Below, one piece after another: positions 46,911 through 58,335 of a stretch of 64,000 bases of DNA; the stretch's first letter is position 1, and every line of letters begins with the position of its first letter. A program made the position numbers and the translations under genes. Under the pieces are notes generated by a model. It was not told where the DNA came from. It ran no database searches and saw only the letters and a program-made list of their open reading frames with translations. The stretch is from Rhizopus sp. PT2906 (taxonomy: Eukaryota > Mucoromycota > Mucoromycetes > Mucorales > Rhizopodaceae), in NCBI GenBank assembly GCA_025529335.1, contig JAMYHX010000159.1, positions 1 through 64,000 on the forward strand. Direction: 5' to 3'.

Positions 46911-47055
46911 TTAACACATTGTCTTTAGTATTCTGTCTATCAACATCTTTTTACTTTACATTTGAAGTATTCGTGCTACCGTCACTTTTGCCTCTGGTAT
47001 TGGCTTTAACGCTGATATTGGTATTACGACGGACACTGAGAGATGAATAAGGCAT
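46006..47055 (-). CDS. TALE homeobox transcription factor, left copy (altered C-terminus)
   Basis: Three exons: 46960-47055, 46129-46789 and 46006-46049, giving 266 residues. The homeodomain reads KRRKRGNLPKDVIAILKEWL, then EHSGHPYPTEEEKKLLVQRT, then NQISNWFINARRRLLP, with the three-residue TALE insertion (PYP) between helices 1 and 2. An acidic serine repeat (SNDSNDSNDSSDSND) and a Thr run precede it. Residues 1-254 are identical to the right copy at 50031-51080. The palindrome ends at 46041, inside the last exon, after which this copy reads DKKCILGNKKR and stops. The last exon is thus chimeric. The acceptor and the reading phase are intact, so it could still be expressed. A DNA-binding nuclear role is expected. 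Confidence 0.85.
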
Positions 47056-47214
47056 GATTACAAGGTAGAGAGATAAGAGAAACAAGGAGTGAAGAAGAGA
47101 AAAGAAAGAAAAGGAAATAGTGATGATTTGTTTCTTTTGTTTCTTTTTTTTTTTTTTTTTCCTTTATTTACAAAAGGGACATATGCAGCTGGATGGCAGA
47201 CAGAATCTTGATGG

Positions 47215-47246
<32 letters not shown>

Positions 47247-47852
47247 CTCATCTAGATACATGTATATTATATATCCTCACTCATTCATTTACTTAATCAT
47301 ACGCATGTCTATGTCTATACATCCATATACTTCTCTCTCTATCTCTCTCGTATGATTTCAACTACGGTTCTCTACATCCATCATCATCGTCATCACTATC
47401 TCTTGACTGTATCAGAAACAAATGAGACTATTTAAGGAGAGTATTGCTCTACTTTAAGGAGTAAAACCTATAAAGAGAAAAGAGAGGCTGTTTGATAGAT
47501 GTAGATCCAATCAAGTCCAAAGCCACGTCCTTTGCTTATTATTATTATTATTATTATTATTAGTATTATTTTCTTCATTTCTCAGCCATGCATCTTATTG
47601 TATGCATAGTTCGTACCACGCACTTCTTTTTTTGTTGTTATTGTTGTTGTCTTCATGTGGTCTAAATAATTCTGCGGAGAAAGAAAAAGAGAAAGAGAAA
47701 AAAAAAGTGATGAGATACCTTTTTCTCTTTGCTAGCGTTGTGGCAGGTTTCTCTTCCCCCTTCTTCTTCTTGTTTTTGTTGTTATTCTACGTATACACAG
47801 TCAAACTGCTGTTCAAGCCATTGTCGTTTTTTTTTTATTGCTTTGGTTGTCA
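46041..47852 (-). repeat. Palindrome left arm (1812 bp)
   Basis: An inverted copy of 49233-51045. I compared homopolymers, an (AT)n, a (GA)16, an (ATT)n and coding parts base by base. The only difference found is one base in a poly-T run near the inner end (47826-47836). Left and right coordinates sum to 97086 over nearly the full length. The arm covers the homeobox gene except its last codons, plus about 800 bp upstream. Confidence 0.93.
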
Positions 47853-49232
47853 GTTGCACAACTGTCAGGCATTTTAATTTGTTTCATCTTTGCAACGGCT
47901 GCAAACAAGAATCAAGTAGATGACACACTCTGCTTTTTCTATATGTCTTTCTTAATATGATAAAGACTATACTGATTACATAATGGCATATAGCACTGCT
48001 TCTATACCATTTCTATAAACTAAGTCCAACAAGAAGATTACCTCTATATTTGGCCATGTAAGAGTGCAGCTGAAATATGTTCTGATAACGTAATTTTGAT
48101 ACCTGAAATTTAGGTTTATTTAAGTTTGCATATATTAAAATTGTAAACATAAACTCAATGAATGCATCTCGCTACTTTAGGCTAACCTTGGTAAACCTTT
48201 CTGTTTGTGTTATGATATGCCAATTTCTTAAAAGTTTCCCTACAGCACCCAAAGATCGTTATGGATAATGAATACTTTAATATGTAAGTTATCATATAAA
48301 GGATATGTCATTGCATGATATCAGAAAGATTCAAGGAACCCAAAGAAAGTAATAATGATCCTCTAATGTGACTTGGTGCTTTCAACAAACTCACAACTCA
48401 TTTTGACAGTGTCTGCCATAAATTTTATAAATATTATCGCGCTACCACTAAAACATATTTGAAATTGTTCTCTATGTGTTTGAATGCTGCCATTTTGGGT
48501 GTACGCGTTTTCTATGTTTAGGCGCTCCATCTATGAATATATTTTTAGTCTTCGCTTCATAGCAAGTTTGAAAGACATGCAACACAAAGGTCGAGTCGGA
48601 CAGTTATCAATTGTCACTCGAAAGACCATATCACTAACTGAAGATGGTCTCTTTTGGACGATCATGAGCATCTATTCGCAATATTCTTACCTTCTCCCAG
48701 CAAGGCCTTGATCAAGGCCTGCAGATCCACCATTGGGATTTAATGCTATCTTTTATTTTCTAACAGGACTTGACAATATCCGCCTTATCAGAAGGCAGGT
48801 TTGGCTGGTTTACTGACTACCCAAAAAAATATACATATGTGCTTTATCATATGTCAAAGCAGCACTTACTTGTCAACCTACTCATTTCAATGATTAGCTG
48901 AAATACCTGCTATACTCGTTAGGACTGGATGTAAACAAGTCTTTTAAAAGCCATTTCTTCCTTATCAGAGTAAATTTTAATTTCATCATCTTTCCGTTGT
49001 TGTCTTACTTGCGCAAATAGGTGTTAAGCTTGGTTTGACAAGTTGTAAAGTGGATTATGCACAAGAAATACACCAGTTTCATAATGTAGAATCATGGTCC
49101 TTTATCGTCAAAACGGATCACCTTCACATAGCGTAACAAGAAGGCAAAAAATTTACTTCGGATCATCGATGAAGAGTAAAGGCCTTAGATCAACGTCAAT
49201 TATGCTGTTTTTCCGCTAACAGCCATAGACTT
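47853..49232. other. Unique spacer of the palindrome
   Basis: 1380 bp between the two arms. It holds no recognised gene; a frame at 48484-48711 (+) is short and featureless. A small self-complementary stretch, CAAGGCCTTGATCAAGGCCT, lies at about 48702-48721. This spacer is the common upstream region of both homeobox copies. Confidence 0.6.
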
Positions 49233-49839
49233 TGACAACCAAAGCAATAAAAAAAAAAACGACAATGGCTTGAACAGCAGTTTGACTGTGTATACGTAGA
49301 ATAACAACAAAAACAAGAAGAAGAAGGGGGAAGAGAAACCTGCCACAACGCTAGCAAAGAGAAAAAGGTATCTCATCACTTTTTTTTTCTCTTTCTCTTT
49401 TTCTTTCTCCGCAGAATTATTTAGACCACATGAAGACAACAACAATAACAACAAAAAAAGAAGTGCGTGGTACGAACTATGCATACAATAAGATGCATGG
49501 CTGAGAAATGAAGAAAATAATACTAATAATAATAATAATAATAATAATAAGCAAAGGACGTGGCTTTGGACTTGATTGGATCTACATCTATCAAACAGCC
49601 TCTCTTTTCTCTTTATAGGTTTTACTCCTTAAAGTAGAGCAATACTCTCCTTAAATAGTCTCATTTGTTTCTGATACAGTCAAGAGATAGTGATGACGAT
49701 GATGATGGATGTAGAGAACCGTAGTTGAAATCATACGAGAGAGATAGAGAGAGAAGTATATGGATGTATAGACATAGACATGCGTATGATTAAGTAAATG
49801 AATGAGTGAGGATATATAATATACATGTATCTAGATGAG

Positions 49840-49871
<32 letters not shown>

Positions 49872-50175
49872 CCATCAAGATTCTGTCTGCCATCCAGCTG
49901 CATATGTCCCTTTTGTAAATAAAGGAAAAAAAAAAAAAAAAAGAAACAAAAGAAACAAATCATCACTATTTCCTTTTCTTTCTTTTCTCTTCTTCACTCC
50001 TTGTTTCTCTTATCTCTCTACCTTGTAATCATGCCTTATTCATCTCTCAGTGTCCGTCGTAATACCAATATCAGCGTTAAAGCCAATACCAGAGGCAAAA
50101 GTGACGGTAGCACGAATACTTCAAATGTAAAGTAAAAAGATGTTGATAGACAGAATACTAAAGACAATGTGTTAA

Positions 50176-50216
<41 letters not shown>

Positions 50217-51045
50217 CTTTCTTTCTTTCTATCCTCTTCTTCCTTGCCTGTTTCCTTCGTCTCCCTCTTCCTCTTCCTTCCTTTTACTTATGACAGCTTC
50301 GTATATTTAGTCCTGTCATCCTGTTTCATGACAACTACAACTGTGATCATCGTCTGGTGGAGTTGGAGAAGCAGAAAGTGAATGCCATGCTCAAGTCCAA
50401 CGGTCAGTTCTGGAATCATCTCGTCCTAAGCACACGATACGCATCTTCACTGCATACTCCCATGACTTCGCCCTTTCTGTCATCAAACGATGAAGATGAC
50501 GAAGACGAAGATGACAGTAATGATAGTAATGATAGTAATGATAGTAGTGACAGCAACGACGACGATGACAATGACAGCGAGCAGAAACGAGAAGAAAAGG
50601 GTAGAGAAGGTGAGTTTGTCATTGTGTATAGAGGGCAAGAACAAGCAAAGTCAATATCCACAACAACAACAACAACAACAACAAACTCTGTCAGTTTAGA
50701 TACGAAAAGGAGAAAGCGAGGCAACCTACCGAAGGATGTGATCGCCATCCTGAAGGAATGGTTACAGGAACATTCAGGTCATCCTTATCCGACAGAGGAA
50801 GAAAAGAAGCTGCTCGTACAAAGAACCAATCTTTCGCTAAATCAGATCAGCAACTGGTTTATCAATGCTCGACGACGACTCTTACCGATCTTATTGGCCA
50901 ATAAACCGCAAGAATCCAAAAGGAGGCTCAAACGAAAAGCAAGCAAAAGTATAGAAGGTAGGATGATGTAACAGCAAGCTTAACAAGGGACTAAGTTGTT
51001 GTTGTTGCTTTTTTTTTTTTATTTTTACTTTATTAGAGGAAAATG
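49233..51045 (+). repeat. Palindrome right arm (1813 bp)
   Basis: The inverted copy of 46041-47852, one base longer in one homopolymer. Its outer edge at 51045 falls nine bases into the last exon of the right homeobox copy. Its inner edge falls 0.8 kb upstream of that gene. Confidence 0.93.
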
Positions 51046-51080
51046 GCAAGAATAATAAGAAACGCCGCTCCAGGTCCTAA
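50031..51080 (+). CDS. TALE homeobox transcription factor, right copy
   Basis: Three exons: 50031-50126, 50297-50957 and 51037-51080, giving 266 residues, starting MPYSSLSVRRNTNISVKANT. The TALE homeodomain is identical to the left copy (EHSGHPYPTEEEKKLLVQRT and WFINARRRLL, with Ile at the helix-3 position typical of TALE proteins). The last exon continues beyond the palindrome and ends EENGKNNKKRRSRS. Its basic ending fits a nuclear signal better than the left copy's, so this is probably the parental C-terminus. It does not closely match mating-type or Cup9/Tos8 proteins in the parts I can compare; the family is clear and the target is unknown. Confidence 0.88.
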
Positions 51081-52803
51081 ACCAAAAAGAAAGGAAGCTC
51101 ATGTGTGCTATGTATAATGATTGTATTTTAACTTGTATTACTTAATAAATTGCTTAAAACTCAATATCATGCTTAATGAAGCAGACTAGGGTGTATTTTA
51201 GAATATAAACACTCTATTAAATACATGCATATTTCATCTTGTTGGCCCCGGTAAGCGTTTACGCTTGGATAGCTTGGGAAATACTCATTTGGGATGGAGC
51301 CTTTATGTAATTCGTGATCCTGGTTTGATATTTACTTGCATGTTCCAGATTATGCAGCACTGAAACGGTTTACACTGTTATAGTAGACACAAAGTCGCTT
51401 TTTCTTACTGATCACAGTAATTTCCCTTCTTTTTTTTTTCTGGAAGAGAGAAGTAAATCTCTTTCGTATTTGTAGTCAAATTCTCATCTATCAATTCTGT
51501 TCTGTCTCCAAAAGCAACCTTTGATAGTCATTAATGTTTCTGTATGAAATGAACTCACAGCTTCCCAATCTCGCAATGTCTTTTAACAGCCAATAAAAAT
51601 ACAACATTCATTTTAATTCCCATCAACAACACTAAGACTTTCTCGATCCAGATCGCAATTACCAAATTTGACTTTTTGATGCCAATCGCTTGGGAACATA
51701 CCTTGACCACATTTAGTTTACCTTTTATAAACAGTGATTGGGAGTTTTCGTCCCAACCACGCTATGCTACATCATAGCTTTTCTCTGGTGAAATACTAGT
51801 TCAACGCCTAAAACGAAGGCACAAAAGAAATGCATATATGAGTATGCGCATATTACCATGCTTAATAAACTTCTTGATATCTGAGCAGAATCCTCCACAG
51901 CAAATAAAAAGTGTGTATATGTCATTGCACATTAAGATAATGGTCAGCTCGTATAAGTGACAAAGTGCCACTCCTAAGGAATTTGTACCCGCACAGACGT
52001 CTTTAATATAAGAATATTCAATAAACATATATGATATTTCAATAATTCTAACACACTTACCGAGGAACATTTAAAGATCACAGCTTTTTTTAACATCGTG
52101 CTTGACAGCACGCCAAGCGATATCTGCTCTTCGACCAAAGAAAGTCATTTTTCCTTTCTCTCCTTCTTGCTATGGTTACTGCTGTTCCAAAGTAGCCTCA
52201 ACATCCTCATCAGGATACTGCTTTCCTTATGTGCCTCTTTGATCTATAGTTTGCTTTAAATATTGCGTGATATAAGAAGCACGTAGCTAATGAATTGAAA
52301 TACTAGATCATAAACTCTTTAAATGCTTTCTTACATTACAATTGTGTTTATCTTTTTCCTTTTTTTGGTAAAGAGGAGCAGAGCAGGTTATCAAAGCGTC
52401 ATTGTTATCTATCATGTAGAAAGTTAATCACTTGATAAAAATGAAATAAAAGAGTACTAATTCAAAAACAATGCATTCATAACGAGGGACAATGAAAGAC
52501 AATGCACAATTTAGGTAAAATCATTCTTACATGATGATCGTTTTGTTGTGAATGATTTCCAAGATGTGTGCAACACTATCCTAAAAAGGAATGTTACATA
52601 TGCGTATCTGATTTGACATCACAATGACGAAAGGGGTACGAAGTATGTGGATTCGTCTCTTTTTTCTCAATTGCATAAGATCGAATTCGGCTTGTTCCTT
52701 ATTAGCTTATTTTATTAAGTTCATATAAAAAAGGGAAAATTTACCTTTCTTTTATAAAAGAGACGTAAAAGTGTGTCTATTTACCCTAAAAAAATTATAT
52801 CGA
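51081..52803. other. Intergenic region
   Basis: About 1.7 kb of AT-rich DNA. A minus-strand frame at 51801-52070 has no recognisable domain. The region holds the 3' flank of the right homeobox copy and the promoter of the DUF1206 gene. Confidence 0.45.
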
Positions 52804-54179
52804 ATGCTTAATTATTTTATAAATAAGCGACAAAATGGCAATAATGAAAATACATTAAACGCAACTCATGATTACAATAAACTATCATTTTTCAAATTAT
52901 TCAAGAAAAAGCGCAATACATCTTTAGAAGAAGGAAATAGTGTTGAACCCAAAACAACTTCATCTACTACAGAGGTTACACGAGGGAAAGGTAGAGAGAT
53001 ACGTAGAGAGTCAGATTTACACTTTTATGAAGGAGGTGTTCGTACTAAACACAAAACTGCCATCAAATGGGTTGGAAGAGTAGGCTTCATTGCAAAAGGT
53101 GTTGTCTATGGTTGCATAGGTGTACTGACCTTGACTAACCTGTCAGGTGCATGGACTCCTAATGGCAGTGAAGGAAATGAGTCTCCTCAAGTATGTCAAA
53201 TATGTATATGTATATATATATGTGTGTGGATAGATCTATTCATACCGTTATAGGGTGCTTTTCTATTGTTAGGTGGTATTCCAGCTGTTGGTAGAACCAT
53301 TTTGATTGTAATGGCTGTTGGATTATGTTTATACATCATATGGAGGTAAACAAGGCACACATATACTGTCGATCACAACTAACATGTCATTTCCCTCGTA
53401 GATTCTGGGAAGCAATCACTGGCCAGGGAAGCGATGCATCATTCAGCAAAAAGAAAAACTTTTTTCGCTATCGTCTATCGCCGTTTGTGAGCGGGTGTGT
53501 TTATACAGCTTATACATACTATGTAGTACACATGATATTTCAAACAGAAGAAGAGCAACAAACATCGGCATCGAGCAAGACATTTCCCGCTTCATGGGCA
53601 GAATCTGGAATTGGAAAGGCAGGTATTGTACTTTTGGGCATCGCTTTTCTTATCGCTTTCTTTACACAAATGGTCAATGCTGTCAAAGGAACGTTCATCA
53701 AAGATTTGAAAACAAGCGAGCCTAATGCTAGAAAATGGGAGGCATTCATTGTCCACTGGATGGGCCGTATCGGTTTCTTTGGTCGTGCTGCTCTATTTGG
53801 CACCCTGAGCGGCTTCTTTTGGGACTCACTAGCACAAAGAAACGAGTCTGGAGAAAAGAACATGGTTGCAGCTGCTGTTAGCAAGCTAGCCAATTCAGGT
53901 GGTGGCCGATTCTTTATGGGCTTGTTGGGTGTCACACTTGTCATTTACGCTTGTTTTGCTATATCTAATGCCTATTACAAGTACTTTCCAACTCCTCCAC
54001 CCACACGTCAAGAGTTTTATACAAATGAATTTGTTCATCCTGAATTAAGTGACGATGATTTGGAACAGCAGAGAAGAAGAATGGATAGAAGCAATGATAC
54101 CCATATATCTCCATTTTCCATTCGACGCTTATTCTACTTCTTTAAAAAGAAGAACAATACTGAAGGGGGTGAAAAATAA
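52804..54179 (+). CDS. DUF1206 multi-pass membrane protein
   Basis: Three exons (52804-53190, 53254-53345, 53402-54179) encode 418 residues. Three DUF1206 repeats, each a pair of helices, are visible: WVGRVGFIAKGVVYGCIGVL, then SPFVSGCVYTAYTYYVVHMI with AGIVLLGIAFLIAFFTQMV, then HWMGRIGFFGRAALFGTLSG with FFMGLLGVTLVIYACFAISN. The repeated G-R-x-G-F-x-(A/G)-(R/K) start is diagnostic. The molecular function of DUF1206 proteins is not established; they are mostly bacterial and occur in some fungi. Both termini are charged and probably cytosolic. The start at 52804 is the first ATG of the frame. Confidence 0.9.
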
Positions 54180-54277
54180 TCACACTTTATACCCTATTAA
54201 ATAAATTAATGCCACGAAAAATTTTATGAAAATGATACGCGTGCGCGCATGATTTCTTTATTTATTTCTTTCCCTTA

Positions 54278-55810
54278 ATGAATGGCTTCATCGATGATCC
54301 AAGTGATTTTCAGTCAAGCTCATTTCAAAAGATAGACGAACAATTACGCTGTCCTATATGTAAAGAGCTCTTTAACACAGCAATGATGATCTCAACTTGT
54401 TCACATTCCTTTTGCGCATTGTGTGTTCGTCGTTGTTTATCAGAAGAACAAGTTTGTCCCAAATGTCGAAAGGAAGCATTTAGTAATAGCATTATTCATA
54501 ACTATGATTTGGATAATGTTGTAAATATATGGCGTATCTCAAGGTATATGTACATTTATAAACAATGTCAACCTTATATTCATAATGGAGACTCCCTTTA
54601 GAAATGCTCTATTGTCTGCAGATCAATTATTGAATCAAAAGCAACAAACACCTCATCTAGCAGAATCAATTGTGAGCGAGTCAAATTCATCACAAACAAG
54701 TCAATCTCTAAACATGGAACAGCTTAAACTAAAAGAGAATCTACCGAGTACTGCTACGACACCTATTGTTATAGATGACGATCAAAGTGATGACTTTAAG
54801 CCTTCCTCTTCACGTCAAAAAATATCAACCACATCTTTGAGAAGATCTACTCGGCTAGGAAGCAAAGACACTCATCTGTCAGATCTTTCGTCTTCACAAC
54901 CCAATCCGCAGTTACCTTCAATAACCACACCCCCTATCGTATCACAGCCTACAACAAGTAGTACTCAGCCGATCATGACACAGCCTGCTACAAACAATCC
55001 TAATGAGCCATTAAAGAGTAAGCGTGTTGTAAGAACTATTGGGAACAATTAGGTTTATTTTATGTCTATGATATAGGTACATCTGTAGTTCAATGTCCAA
55101 TATGTCAACAGTCGATGAAGTATGTTGTACTCGATCGACATCTGGATGGTTGTACAAAGGGTGACAGTAGAATACCACCTAGTCCACCACTTCCACCAAG
55201 CGATAGATCAACAAGTGCACCTAGACCAAATATGCAGTTATTTAGCGGGATGACAAAGTAAATGAAATATTAAATGTATATTCATATAAAAAGGCGTTAT
55301 TTATTTATTTTTACTATAGCCGCAAAAATGTTCATCTTGGTAGAAAACCAGGGAAGGTGGTGTATGCCATTCAAAGCGATAAGGACATGAGAATGATTCT
55401 AAGAGTAAAAAGAAAAGAAAAGAGAAAAAAAAAAAGAAAAGAAACTGATGCTGCTGTAGGATCTAGGGCTTCCAGAGGATGGAGATAAAGCACAAAAAAT
55501 ATGGCGGCATAAAGAGTATCTTAATCTATACAATGCTAACCTTGACTCACAAAATCCGGTGGGTACAGATGTATTGATCAGAAGACTTGCTGAAATGGAA
55601 AAAGCATACGATGCTAATAGAAATAATCAAGTCAAACGAAAGAATACTGATCCAGAGATGCATAATATCCTTTTTTGCTTATATCATACTAACCTCTTTA
55701 CCTTTTCTTGATCCTTTTATCCTTAACATTTAACTATACAGCATAAATATAAAGACGAATTTTCAAGACTAATAGAGGAAGCTAAAAAAAGGAAACCCAA
55801 CAATGATTAA
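54278..55810 (+). CDS. RAD18: E3 ubiquitin ligase RAD18 (post-replication repair)
   Basis: Monoubiquitinates PCNA with Rad6 at stalled forks. Six exons: 54278-54543, 54602-55017, 55077-55257, 55320-55404, 55460-55664 and 55740-55810, giving 407 residues. The RING starts at Cys25 (CPICKELFNTAMMIS, CSHSFCALCVRRCL, CPKCR). The UBZ4 finger reads VQCPICQQSMKYVVLDRHLD then GC. A C-terminal region follows, with LGRKPGKVVYAIQSDKDMR, LGLPEDGDKAQKIWRHKEYL and a basic helical end KYKDEFSRLIEEAKKRK typical of Rad18. The last intron (55665-55739) is AT-AC and of the U12 type; only that splice keeps the frame open. An SAP-like segment lies between UBZ and the end. Confidence 0.93.
55665..55739 (+). other. 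U12-type AT-AC intron in RAD18
   Basis: A 75-nt intron. Its 5' end ATATCCTTTT is an exact match to the U12 donor consensus. A branch-site match TCCTTAAC lies at 55720-55727, 12 bases before the terminal AC at 55738-55739. Splicing at AT and AC joins codons as MH-K-HKYKDEF and reads to a stop at 55810. Using the nearby AG instead gives an immediate stop. Confidence 0.88.
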
Positions 55811-56282
55811 GGACATTGTAGATACATATTTATATATAGCAACTTGTACACTTTATTCACTGATAAAAACATAACTTCAGACAGCAAATAATAATAATAA
55901 AAGAGAGTCCATCAGAAGCAAAAAAGAATGAGATATAAAAGTAATGATTTGTAAATCAGTTATTTACATTGATATTAAATCTCTAACAACATTTCATTTT
56001 GTATAAAGTGTTGACCACATTTATCTTTTCCCAAAATATCAACCAATAAAGAAGGGCATAGAAAATCAACTACAGTATTAATTGATTTTGTAATATGTGT
56101 ATATTGAAACTAATCTAGTTTATTTTAAATAAAGGATGAAATAATAGATTACAATCTACGCTTCCCAAAGTTAAGAAGATGTCTTGTCATTTACATCATA
56201 CACGTGTATTCTACTATATGCAACAGATTCACAAGCTCGATATTTTATTAGAACCTACTTTCCCTCTACCTTAATAATGAAC
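55811..56282. other. Intergenic between convergent genes
   Basis: 472 bp of very AT-rich 3' flanks of RAD18 and the DUF2408 gene. No frame or repeat was recognised. Confidence 0.45.
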
Positions 56283-56822
56283 TTATGATTCTGCTAAAGC
56301 TATCAATTCATGCAGCATATCGTAACACTCATTCAATAAAGCGACACAAATAGCTTGGCCTTCAGGAACATTCCCTTCTTCATCACAAAAGGTACCATTT
56401 ACACGCATATTGTCAATACTCGCTAGTTTCAACTGATAACTAAAGATAGAAAAAGAGTAAGCTCTATCCTTTATGAATCTCACATAGTGTACTTACGGAT
56501 ACAAATCTCTTACTTCAAATGAAACAAAAAGTTTATGAAAAAAAGGGACATTGACACATTATGTATTTGAACTTACTTGAATCAGGCTTCCCCCACTTTG
56601 AAACTTCTATCAGACATCTTCGCACTGTGCTCAACTGATTATGTACTGGCATCAATGCTTCTGCAACAGGGACATTTTCACTTAGCATCTTTGCCATAAT
56701 TCGGTAACAACCTCGAAGCAAAAAGTTGACAACCGCCTGTCCTTCTGGGATGGTATCTGATCCAGCCTCTCTAAAGCTTCCATTTTCTCGTAGCTTTTCA
56801 ATTTCTTCTAATTGCAGCTAAT

Positions 56823-56854
<32 letters not shown>

Positions 56855-58021
56855 ATAAAGTATAAAAAGATAAGACCGAATACTAGATAAAGATGCTTTT
56901 TTTTGGGGGGAGAACTTACATGGTATGTATAAAGATCCGTCTCTCTCAGTGTCCATTTATGGGTTAATGCCAGGCGTTCGAGTTGATATCTTATCTGCTT
57001 TAATCGCTCGACGATAGGCACTAGAGGCTCTGATACACTGTTGATCGATGTCTTTAGGTCCTGAATTTCTTCATGAAGTTGATCCAAAAGACCTTCTATC
57101 AACGCTTTCCCCTTTGGATCTGAGTTGAATAGTTCATATTTCGAGTTGTCTAGTTCTCGAAGTTTTGCTTGGATAGCATCCACGTCATCGATCGTGTATC
57201 CGCCTGGTTTCTGAGCTAGCTGAGCCAGCTGGCTTCTGAGCTGAATGAGTGATTCTTGTAATGGTTTACTGTGGATATCATATTTAGTTACACACACTCT
57301 CTCGTTATGTTTATCAACTTACAGTGTAGGTGATACGTCTTCAATTGTCTGTGATAAAGACTTTAATGATTGATCTTTAGACATACGTGAATCAGTAACC
57401 AAGAAAAAAAAAAGATATATACTGTACAACTTACTGCACAAGTCTAGTTTGTGTTTCAATAAATCAACAAAGCAGGAACCACTTTCATCCGCATAAAGGA
57501 TTTCCTTGATATTGTTTAATCTTTCTTGATTTTCCAACAAGATAGAATCCGTATATACACCCATATGAGCTAACTGGTCTAGATAACGCTACATACACAT
57601 GCATATAAGTAAGGATATTCTCTATACTATAAAAAAAAAAAATTAAATGGTATACCTCCACTGTTACCAAATGGACATAGACAGCAGGACCTATGAACAA
57701 AATATCAGACCATGTGTGTTTATCCCCGCGTGTATATATCTTACTCTCTCTATTTCTGCCAATACTCATAAAGAATAAGGAAAGTAATGCCATAATGTCA
57801 TCCAGCACATCGTTTAATCTATTGCGAGAAGAGGGATTCCAAATATCACCTGTACGTATCTCGTTCAGCTTCTCGACCTCCCTTTCTGTTTCTTTATAGA
57901 GATCTATTACAACTTGGGGATCAAGAAAGCTGTCTCTGTCTTTCTTAAGTGCAGACAGCTTATGTCGAATAGTAATCAGGTTTTCAAGAATAGGAATTTC
58001 TGTATTCATAATAGGATTCAT
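56283..58021 (-). CDS. DUF2408 (UPF0662) protein
   Basis: Eight exons (57745-58021, 57656-57690, 57435-57588, 57323-57374, 56920-57268, 56577-56817, 56497-56512, 56283-56439) give 426 residues. The function of this fungal family is unknown. Family blocks are two-fold repeated: an early LITIRHKLSALKKDR with LDPQVVIDLYKETE, and later DAIQAKLRELDNSKY, LQLEEIEKLRENGSFREAGS, TIPEGQAVVNFLLRGCYRIM and LASIDNMRVNGTFCDEEGN with VPEGQAICVALLNECYDML. The G-x-F-x(n)-P-E-G-Q repeat is characteristic. Exon 7 is a 16-nt microexon (56497-56512) encoding most of IRDLYP. Mostly helical, no membrane segment, presumably cytosolic. Confidence 0.92.
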
Positions 58022-58335
58022 TTTGTAGTCAAAAAAAAAAAGAAAAAGAAAAATCAGGCAGTAAAAACAGTTTTGAACTTGTCTAGCGGAATAAAAAATA
58101 CAAGTCAATGCTTTGATATTCATGCATAAGTAAAAGATGAATCCTTTTGTATCATTAGTAAAAACGTGAGCTCAGTTTTTTTTTTTTTTTTCTAAAGAGA
58201 AAAGAGATCCATTATGGGTCTATTGTAACAATGAACAACCATTGGTCAATAAAGGGCCCATGTTGGTGTGATACTCTCTCTTTCTCTCTCTTTTCTCTTT
58301 TTTCTCTCTTTTTTTTTTTCTTGTAATATTTTTCA
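58022..58335. promoter_or_regulatory. Divergent promoter region of DUF2408 gene and TANGO2
   Basis: 314 bp between divergent starts. It contains pyrimidine-rich leader sequence (58274-58320) before TANGO2 and A/T tracts. No coding frame. Confidence 0.4.

Noticed and set aside
47602..47877. Hydrophobic frame in the palindrome arm, repeated at 49200-49484
   Set aside because: It is poly-pyrimidine leader sequence translated as Leu/Phe/Ser. Its two copies diverge at the arm edge, as expected for non-coding DNA.
48484..48711. 75-codon frame in the palindrome spacer
   Set aside because: No domain and no conservation evidence available.
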